From: a virus
Virus record (IMG/VR): IMGVR_UViG_3300047362_000988
Location: 1 to 41,548 of that record
Length of the DNA stretch: 41,548 bases
Direction: 5' to 3' (one strand)
The translations under genes were made by a program, and so were the position numbers. Below the pieces are notes generated by a model. It saw only the letters and a list, made by a program, of their open reading frames with translations. It did not search any database and was not told the origin of the DNA. This document shows, one piece after another, positions 35,553 through 41,548 of the stretch. The stretch's first letter is position 1, and each line of letters opens with the position of its first letter.

Positions 35553-36101
35553 TTAAGCAATTGTAGCGTTATAAGAACCTACAATATACCATTTTCCGTT
35601 GTTATCTCCCATTAAGCTAATACTACCACCTTGTAAAACGGTAATAGATGTTGCACCGTGAATTAGTGCACTTGTTAAGTCCATTGTAAACTCAACATTA
35701 GCGGCAATTGTTAATAATTGTCCACTAGTAGAAGCACCTAATGAAATAGGGTCAGAACCAGTGTACTCATATGCACCTAATGAAGGGGTTGCTGTGGGGA
35801 AATTAGCGGTATCTGCGAAAGAAACCTGTAAAGATTTTTCTAAAATAACGTTCTCTTTAAATGTGGATTCTACTCCTGATTCAAGAGAAGATCCTGTTAC
35901 ACTAAATGTAGATAAAGAACCGTTATTTAAAGAAAGAGTTCCCGCAGAAACAGCACCTGTTAAAGTTAACGTAGAGTTTGTCGTGTCTAGAACGTTTGCA
36001 ATTAAACCTAATTCTTCGTTTACATTATCAAAGTTATTATTGATAGTAAGTCTAGAAGAAGAAAGGCTATGCGTTCCTAAAATTGTTGTAATACTTGCCA
36101 T
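35553..36101 (-). CDS. Small fibre-like structural protein, 182 aa
   Basis: The N-terminal TINNNFDNV (19-27) matches the I-N-x-N-F motif of the two collagen-like fibres. The rest is Ser/Thr/Gly-rich with short alternating strands (TLTLTGAVSAGTLSLNNGSL and similar). It ends GDNNGKWYIVGSYNATIA, typical of a trimeric beta-helical fibre tip. It is short for a fibre and could be a connector between baseplate and longer fibres. The gene is separated by one base from the gp7-like gene and precedes the 662-aa protein. Confidence 0.65.
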   Translation of the reverse strand: MASITTILGTHSLSSSRLTINNNFDNVNEELGLIANVLDTTNSTLTLTGAVSAGTLSLNNGSLSTFSVTGSSLESGVESTFKENVILEKSLQVSFADTANFPTATPSLGAYEYTGSDPISLGASTSGQLLTIAANVEFTMDLTSALIHGATSITVLQGGSISLMGDNNGKWYIVGSYNATIA

Positions 36102-36102
36102 T

Positions 36103-38880
36103 TTATTTAATTGTTAAGATGTTTTTTCTTGTTATGTTTTTATTTCCGTTAATATCAGTTAATTCTAGCTCAATACTATACTCTCCCTTCGTGTCAAATA
36201 AGTATGTCAGCCACTGATTATCATAATATATATCTTCTTTTTTTACACTATTATTTATCAATCTCCATTTCTGATTAATTACACCTGGCATTTTAGTTAA
36301 ATCGTATGAAAACGTCATATGATTAAGAAGATTAATAGCACCGTGGTCATCAATAACGTAGGTATCGTTAAAGCTAGGGTTATAAGTTTGATATTTAACA
36401 AAGCTGCTAGGGTCTATATTTCCCGTGGTTGTTGTCGCGTTGTAAAAATCATATAATTGATTAGGTTGCTTAGAAACAACTAACATATAATTACATAGAT
36501 CGGCGCCATCAAAGTTGTTTGTTATATTGCCATCTGTATCTTCATATACTGGGTTCCAATTAAACTTGGTAAAGATAGGCCATTGATTAGGATTTAAATT
36601 ATTTAATTCTTCTTTCAGATTTTCCCATGCAGAAAAATCAGTATTAGAAGTAGGATATGTAGAAATAGGAGAATATTCTTCAACTATTTCAAGACCTGTT
36701 AAATTGTCTATTTGCGAAACAGAAATAGTACCGTTTATCGCTCCATTTATTTCTAATTTAAACGAAGAGTTTAAGTCCGGACCTACTCTCGTTTGATCCC
36801 AACTAATAGAAGGTCCATCATTCCATACCTGCTTTCTAAGTTTTTTCCATTGATATGGTCCGGTTGTTTCATTAAATCCAGTAGGAGTATTTGAGTCTGC
36901 AAATCTTCTAACTATTGAAAACTCTTTTCCGTCTTCATCGCTATTTAGATAATTAGCTCTATCTAATGTTAAATAGTATGTTGCTATATTTTCTTCAACT
37001 GTGTTTAGGTTTTCTCTTCCCCATTCCCAAGAAGATCCGGCTTCATCCCATTGATATTTATAGTTAGACCAATCTAACTCAGGTGTTAGCCTTTGATATA
37101 CTCCATATATTTCTACATTTTTAGATTTAACATTAATCTTTTCGTTATGACTAACACTTCTAACGTTATATAAATCCCAAAACGCAACATCTATAGAATA
37201 TTCACCAATGTATGGTAATATTAATGGTAAAGTATACCAGTCTTCAATCGGTCCTCTCACACTTTTAGAATATCCTCTAGGACCTTTGATAATCCATTCA
37301 ATTTCATATACACTTCTTTTCCACCAATCATCCCATGTCAAAAAAGGATCTTGTAAAGTTGATTGTCCATTTGAGTGTAAAATATTTGCGTCATCGTCGG
37401 TGTCATTTGCATCTATATAAGTAAAGTTTGCATCGTCCCATGTGTCTTTAAGAGAAGTTCCTGATAAAATTAAAGGAGCTCCTACGGGAATTCCGGCAAT
37501 AGTATTATAAGAAGACATATCTTCATCATGCCATTCCGTGTAAAATGATCTAATAGAAGCTTCTATTGTGTTTCTAATAGATTTTGAAAAAGAAAATATA
37601 TCATGACCTAGGCCTTCTAATCTATAATCAACTTTTCTTAAATCTTCTATATAAATAGATTTTACTTCAGGAAAAACTTCATAGTGGACATCTTGCCCTG
37701 CATTTTGAATTTTTATTTGGTGTTGATTGTTCCATGTTCTTTGACTGACGCTATCAAAATAATCTCCTTCGGCAGTAATATCGACTATCTTAGCATTAAG
37801 GGGTAAATACTCTCTTTGTAATTTACGCTTTAAAGCATATAATTTTATTAATATTTCATCAGGTGAAAAATCGGTTATTTCTTCTACCTCTGGTAAATCA
37901 AATTCATTTAACCTTCCAGTAGGAACATTTAACCTATACGCTAAAGAAAATCTAGAGGTTTTCTTTTGATTAGAATTAGGTAAATTAGTATTTCTGCTTT
38001 TCTTTGCTAGGAAACCTACTTCAGTTTGATTAGCAACAGGCACCACGATCATTTTTCCAAAACCTTCTGCCTTTTCGTTTATATTTAACCAATACTCTCT
38101 AAGGCTTACATTGCTATATCCGAAAAAATCTATTATTCCCAATAGGGCTTTATAAGTTCCTATAAATGGCTTTATAGTTGAAGCCTGTAGTAAAAGCTCT
38201 TTTCTTTTTGCATTTAATAGTTTATAATCTACTCCTAAATCTTTAATGTCAGAATCTCTAAATATTAGATAATCCATTTCGTCAAGATTAAGGGCCATAT
38301 TTGTTAAAAGAGTTTTAAGCCTTTCGTCTTCTGCAACAACTTCACCGTATACTTTTATTTCGGCTATTTTGGTTTCTACACCATCCTGGTTTGCGAATAC
38401 TTCTAGCTTTCGTATATGAAATCCTTCAATTTCAGAACTTAAAGCTATATTAGCCAAACAAGCAGTGGGGTGTAAAGCAGTTGCATTTAAAGGAACTACC
38501 TTAAATCCCTCAGAATCTAGTCCATTATAGAAAGAACTATCTCTCATTTCGCTAGTTTGGAAATTATCTACATTAACCTCATAATCTCCATTTTTCATAA
38601 CACCACTGTATAGAAAAATATCCTTACTATCGCCATATTCGGAAACAAACTTAAATTTAATAGTATTATTATTAGCGTCTGCTGAAATAGGATGAACAAA
38701 CCTCACATTATCTAATTCATCCCTAACTTCTTCTAATACGTATAGATTTAAAGTCTCATAAAGGCCTGCTGATATTTCATTTAAAAAAACAGTACCTTTA
38801 GAATATCCTAGCGTACTATCGTATTCTAAATTTAATTCGTTAGAATTATTATCAAAAAATCTAAGATTTTGATATGACAT
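36103..38880 (-). CDS. Large baseplate wedge protein in the gp7 position, 925 aa
   Basis: T4 has the order 25, 6, 7, and here the 925-aa protein follows gp6 after the small 89-aa gene. Length is close to T4 gp7 (1032 aa). The N-terminal part contains a helical segment, PFIGTYKALLGIIDFFGY (238-255), and a long helix-rich region (330-360). The remainder is beta-rich with a PKD-like module at about 524-585 (YEIEWIIKGPRGYSKSVRG, then IGEYSIDVAFWDLYN). A second module ends the protein (DTKGEYSIELELTDINGNKN), so this domain is duplicated. I see no direct sequence match to T4 gp7, so the identity is positional. Confidence 0.6.
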   Translation of the reverse strand: MSYQNLRFFDNNSNELNLEYDSTLGYSKGTVFLNEISAGLYETLNLYVLEEVRDELDNVRFVHPISADANNNTIKFKFVSEYGDSKDIFLYSGVMKNGDYEVNVDNFQTSEMRDSSFYNGLDSEGFKVVPLNATALHPTACLANIALSSEIEGFHIRKLEVFANQDGVETKIAEIKVYGEVVAEDERLKTLLTNMALNLDEMDYLIFRDSDIKDLGVDYKLLNAKRKELLLQASTIKPFIGTYKALLGIIDFFGYSNVSLREYWLNINEKAEGFGKMIVVPVANQTEVGFLAKKSRNTNLPNSNQKKTSRFSLAYRLNVPTGRLNEFDLPEVEEITDFSPDEILIKLYALKRKLQREYLPLNAKIVDITAEGDYFDSVSQRTWNNQHQIKIQNAGQDVHYEVFPEVKSIYIEDLRKVDYRLEGLGHDIFSFSKSIRNTIEASIRSFYTEWHDEDMSSYNTIAGIPVGAPLILSGTSLKDTWDDANFTYIDANDTDDDANILHSNGQSTLQDPFLTWDDWWKRSVYEIEWIIKGPRGYSKSVRGPIEDWYTLPLILPYIGEYSIDVAFWDLYNVRSVSHNEKINVKSKNVEIYGVYQRLTPELDWSNYKYQWDEAGSSWEWGRENLNTVEENIATYYLTLDRANYLNSDEDGKEFSIVRRFADSNTPTGFNETTGPYQWKKLRKQVWNDGPSISWDQTRVGPDLNSSFKLEINGAINGTISVSQIDNLTGLEIVEEYSPISTYPTSNTDFSAWENLKEELNNLNPNQWPIFTKFNWNPVYEDTDGNITNNFDGADLCNYMLVVSKQPNQLYDFYNATTTTGNIDPSSFVKYQTYNPSFNDTYVIDDHGAINLLNHMTFSYDLTKMPGVINQKWRLINNSVKKEDIYYDNQWLTYLFDTKGEYSIELELTDINGNKNITRKNILTIK

Positions 38881-38882
38881 TA

Positions 38883-39152
38883 TTATCTAATTTTTTTATC
38901 GTCCTTTTTCATTGTGTATGACTTATAAATTTTTAAATAATTTACAGAATCAACCCAATCTGCTAATACCTCTTGAACGAAATTTACAAAATCATTCATT
39001 TGGTTATTTCTCCATATATGGCTAGATATAGAATTTTTTAACATGTTTTTCCTATAATCGTTTCCTAAATTTTTTCTATCATCAAAAACTGTTTCTCTAA
39101 TAGAATAAATTCTTTTTTTTCTACTTTTAAAAAGACCGTTAAATAATTCCAT
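38883..39152 (-). CDS. Small 89-aa protein between gp6 and the gp7-like gene
   Basis: The product is very basic at both ends (FKSRKKRIYSIRETVFDDRKN and KKDDKKIR). It has a helical middle with HIWRNNQMNDFVNFVQEVLADWVDSVNYLKIYK. It overlaps the gp6 stop by one base (TAATG) and is followed by a two-base gap. A small baseplate component or assembly factor is likely by position. It is not recognised as a T4 protein. It could occupy the functional niche of gp53, but the sequence does not show this. Confidence 0.6.
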   Translation of the reverse strand: MELFNGLFKSRKKRIYSIRETVFDDRKNLGNDYRKNMLKNSISSHIWRNNQMNDFVNFVQEVLADWVDSVNYLKIYKSYTMKKDDKKIR

Positions 39153-40972
39153 TATATAGCTTTCCTATTTTTAGCTTGAACCTTCGCAAAGATTGTATTT
39201 TTAACAGCTGGTTCGTCAAAGTATATTGATAACGCGGCCTTTTCACCTGTTTTAACAGAATCATCTACCATTGATCCGTCCGAATCTAGCCATCCTCCTC
39301 TGAATAATGCTACCTCTTCTTTTTCTAAAATTATATCGCCAAACGAATCTAAGTTAATTACATTTTCGGGTAAAGGAGCTCCAGGCTCAAAATTAACTTG
39401 AGAAGTAGTTACGTTTCTTTTAAAGAAAACCATTTTTTGTTTACCATTACCTATGTCTTTTAACACAGGTGTAGAAGGTGTAACAGTAACTGTCTCAGAA
39501 ATATAATATCCTAATCTTCTAGCTGTTTCTTCTTTTTCAGAAGTAAATTTTACGTTCACAGAATCTATTCCTTCTATTGCTTCTACTATGGCAACTATAT
39601 CTGATTTTGGAAGGCGGTCTCTTCTAGTTATATTAATTAAATATTCTGCAACTTTAGATCTTATTTCAGTAGCAAGATTTGCTTTAGTATACCCTTCAAA
39701 ATATCTTACTTTAATGTCCATTCTAAAAAATTGGGGTTTAGGATCCACGACTTTTACTTCTGTCGTTACCATCTGTCTTCCTGATTTTTCTAATAATCCT
39801 AAAATACCTTCTTTTTCTATTTCTGTAAAAAAGAATTCAGAAGTATCTAGAGAAAAGTAGTCTTTATTATTTTGTAACTTTTTAAGAGTATTAGGTAACA
39901 TAAATAGATAGATAACATTATCATCATCTAAATATCCATCGTCAGTTGTATTATATGCGTCTAAATATGAAAACATACCATATCTTGATAGAAAATGCTC
40001 ATAGTTATCTGGTGTTGCTAATACAAATGAGTGTGATTGTAATGGAGCAATCAGCTTTGTTAATTCAATATCTTCAGGGTTTGCTCCCATTTTAGGAGCT
40101 ACTGTAAATTCAGATTCTAGTAGTTCATTTAGATCATGTGTATTTCCTAGTGAATCTGTTCCTTCTGTCTTAAATTTAAACGATAAGTCTGCTCTTCCGT
40201 TTAAATTACCCATAGCTCCTTCAATTTTTAAATATTCTACTTCTATTGTAGATCCCATTTCAGGAATTTCTCCAAAAGATCCATTTCCAAAATAAAGATC
40301 TAATCCTCCAGTTATACCCGTTCTTACAATATATCCTTGAGTATTTTTCTTCATGTCATACAGTGAATCGTATTTTGTCCAAAGCGCTGAGTTAACTTTT
40401 ATTCTAACATCGCTATGATCTACCATTGATTTTGTAATTACGTTAAAAGATTGAAAAGATTCTCCAGTTGAAGTAAGCTTTTGCGTTTCATATTCACCTT
40501 GAACAACGGGAGCATATATGTAATTTGAATTTGATTTTTCTAATCTAAATTGATCGTTACTAGTTCTTAGAGTATATTTAAGACCGTTATCTTTACATTC
40601 TATAGTAGCATTTGCTGGAATATTTAATGCATCTCCAGTGATATCGTCTAAATTAGAAACGCCTAATCTAAGTTTTATTTCACCAACGGCGGCAGCTCCT
40701 CTAAATGCATCATGACCAGCCAACCTAGATATTCCATAAATGGATTCAGGGTTTTGTGCTGTTAATATGTTTTGCTCTACTGTAGAATCTTCAATATAGA
40801 AGAATATTAATCTTCCTATTTCTGAAATGACATCTAGAATCTGCGAAAAGGGAGAAGCTGTTGTAAAAGCACCTTGTACTTCCCCGTATATCCTACTAAT
40901 ATAGGATCTCACGTCTTCAATCATTTCACCAGCTTTAATTCTGGATGTCGATAAAAATTTATTATCTGCCAT
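39152..40972 (-). CDS. 6: Baseplate wedge protein (gp6-like, baseplate-J family)
   Basis: The 606-aa protein has the layout of baseplate J/gp6. A helical N-terminus (about 12-72, ending FFYIEDSTVEQNI) is followed by a SIYGISRLAGHDAFRGAAAVG segment and a beta domain with IPANATIECKDNGLKY. Next comes ITGGLDLYFGNGSFGEIPEMGS (about 215-236), a characteristic G-N-G-x-F-G loop. The C-terminal part has VRYFEGYTKANLATEIRSKV and LPKSDIVAIVEAIEGIDSV, typical of the family core. gp6 dimers form the iris ring of the baseplate inner wedge. gp25 lies immediately upstream, as in T4 and other contractile injection systems. Length is close to T4 gp6 (660 aa). Confidence 0.88.
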   Translation of the reverse strand: MADNKFLSTSRIKAGEMIEDVRSYISRIYGEVQGAFTTASPFSQILDVISEIGRLIFFYIEDSTVEQNILTAQNPESIYGISRLAGHDAFRGAAAVGEIKLRLGVSNLDDITGDALNIPANATIECKDNGLKYTLRTSNDQFRLEKSNSNYIYAPVVQGEYETQKLTSTGESFQSFNVITKSMVDHSDVRIKVNSALWTKYDSLYDMKKNTQGYIVRTGITGGLDLYFGNGSFGEIPEMGSTIEVEYLKIEGAMGNLNGRADLSFKFKTEGTDSLGNTHDLNELLESEFTVAPKMGANPEDIELTKLIAPLQSHSFVLATPDNYEHFLSRYGMFSYLDAYNTTDDGYLDDDNVIYLFMLPNTLKKLQNNKDYFSLDTSEFFFTEIEKEGILGLLEKSGRQMVTTEVKVVDPKPQFFRMDIKVRYFEGYTKANLATEIRSKVAEYLINITRRDRLPKSDIVAIVEAIEGIDSVNVKFTSEKEETARRLGYYISETVTVTPSTPVLKDIGNGKQKMVFFKRNVTTSQVNFEPGAPLPENVINLDSFGDIILEKEEVALFRGGWLDSDGSMVDDSVKTGEKAALSIYFDEPAVKNTIFAKVQAKNRKAI

Positions 40973-40989
40973 TTTTAATTTTAGTTTTA

Positions 40990-41343
40990 TTATACATAGA
41001 CACCTAGTTGATATCTATTATCAATTCTTATGTCTACAAACACCATGTGTCTATCAACTTCTTTTGTGAAATCGACATCTACTGTGACGTTAAATTTACT
41101 AGCTAAGGGAACATATTTATAAATTTGTTCAGCAACTACCTTTTTAAGTAAATAATCATTATAACTTAAAGAGTATACGTAATCTTCTAAATTTGCACCA
41201 AATTCAGGTTCACCTAAAACATCTCCTCTTCTTGTAAAAAGAACAGTTTCTATCTGTGTCATTAATCTAGCTAAATCAGAATTAATTTCTAACGTAGAAG
41301 GATTAAATCCGGGATCACCTTTTGCTTTTATATAAAACTCCAT
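40990..41343 (-). CDS. 25: Baseplate wedge protein gp25
   Basis: The 117-aa product carries the gp25 hallmark: a helix-turn segment, SDLARLMTQIETVLFTRRGD, followed by EPEFGANLEDYVYS (about 45-58). It ends in a beta-pair with VDVDFTKEVDRHMVFVDIRI. T4 gp25 is 132 aa and shares a fold with the T6SS protein TssE. It nucleates sheath assembly and is part of the inner wedge. The ATG is preceded by an A/T-rich leader without Shine-Dalgarno motif and follows the upstream gene after 16 bases. gp6 follows after 17 bases. Confidence 0.92.
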   Translation of the reverse strand: MEFYIKAKGDPGFNPSTLEINSDLARLMTQIETVLFTRRGDVLGEPEFGANLEDYVYSLSYNDYLLKKVVAEQIYKYVPLASKFNVTVDVDFTKEVDRHMVFVDIRIDNRYQLGVYV

Positions 41344-41347
41344 TTAA

Positions 41348-41357
41348 CTATATATTC
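41348..41357 (-). promoter_or_regulatory. Candidate promoter element GAATATATAG
   Basis: A minus-strand copy lying just after the upstream stop and 4 bases before the gp25 ATG. That is close for a transcription promoter of gp25 itself, so this copy is uncertain. Confidence 0.3.
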
Positions 41358-41359
41358 TA

Positions 41360-41548
41360 TTACGAGTGCATCATCCAATCGGTGCCCTCATCTGTTTTTA
41401 TTTCTTCAATCACAGCCTCTAGTTCTCCTTCACCTAGGCCTTGAATTGCATCGGCATTAACTTCAATATTTCCAGGTAATGCAAACCCAAATATACTTAG
41501 CTTTTGACCTAATGAAATTTTAATTTTTGCGGCGCAATATCTAAAAAA
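41360..41548 (-). CDS. 3' end of an unidentified gene (5' end outside window)
   Basis: An open frame enters at the right edge and ends at TAA (41360-41362), giving 62 residues. The visible part reads through KIKISLGQKLSIFGFALPG, then NIEVNADAIQGLGEGELEAV, an acidic helix and a tail ending WMMHS. It is compact, with a beta-hairpin-like start and an acidic helix. Too little is visible to assign a function. Its position just before gp25 in a baseplate operon suggests another tail or baseplate protein. The frame has no internal stop and sits immediately upstream of a normal start codon, so it is a real coding end. Confidence 0.7.
   Translation of the reverse strand, partial: FFRYCAAKIKISLGQKLSIFGFALPGNIEVNADAIQGLGEGELEAVIEEIKTDEGTDWMMHS

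Noticed and set aside
41113-41120. T4-type late promoter TATAAATA
   Set aside because: The one copy I noticed lies inside gp25 with no downstream start at the right distance; the junction elements are a better candidate.

Overview
The window looks like part of the genome of a T4-like (Straboviridae-type, contractile-tailed) phage. Recognisable T4-type proteins lie on one strand: gp25, gp6, a RuvC-like resolvase, gp32, gp61-type primase, UvsY and UvsW. The DNA is AT-rich and virtually every base is coding. Start codons are preceded by A/T-rich stretches instead of Shine-Dalgarno motifs, which is the habit of Bacteroidetes. Together with an envelope-spanning protein of Bacteroidetes-phage style, this makes a flavobacterial or other Bacteroidetes host the best guess (inference). 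All genes lie on the minus strand, so the transcription order runs from high to low coordinates.

Region 1, about 41.5 to 14.9 kb, is the tail and baseplate block. It starts with the 3' end of an unidentified gene, then gp25, gp6, a small 89-aa protein, and a 925-aa protein in the gp7 position. After these come a 182-aa fibre-like protein and three large virion proteins (662, 1257 and 1592 aa). Next are two paralogous collagen-like tail fibres with collar-like segments; the 1110-aa one ends in an intein-like Hint domain. The block closes with a membrane-anchored coiled-coil protein that may be a spanin, a 685-aa virion protein and a 186-aa tail-tube-like protein.

Region 2, about 14.9 to 9.2 kb, holds DNA metabolism genes: a small glycine-zipper membrane protein, RuvC-like resolvase, a 63-aa protein, gp32, primase, a 68-aa protein, UvsY and UvsW. 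This is a compact replication and recombination module.

Region 3, 9.2 kb to the left edge, is the most unusual part. It contains two very modular proteins (525 and 875 aa), a small membrane protein, a ligase-superfamily nucleotidyltransferase and a second ligase-like domain fused to an NMN-adenylyltransferase-like domain. It also has a protein with a possible PD-(D/E)XK nuclease signature and a truncated gene at the edge. Several of these carry short F-x-x-F/Y-(I/L)-type peptides and L/I-x-E sites resembling the T4 internal-protein capsid-targeting sequence and its prohead-protease cleavage site. I infer a set of head-packaged, possibly injected enzymes and polyproteins acting in nucleic-acid repair or NAD metabolism. 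This is the best candidate here for an undescribed system.

A short element close to (A/G)GATATATA(A/C/G) recurs at gene junctions on the coding strand, often overlapping the last codons of the upstream gene. It is a candidate phage-specific promoter. No tRNA, CRISPR array, insertion sequence or intergenic gap above 300 bases was seen.
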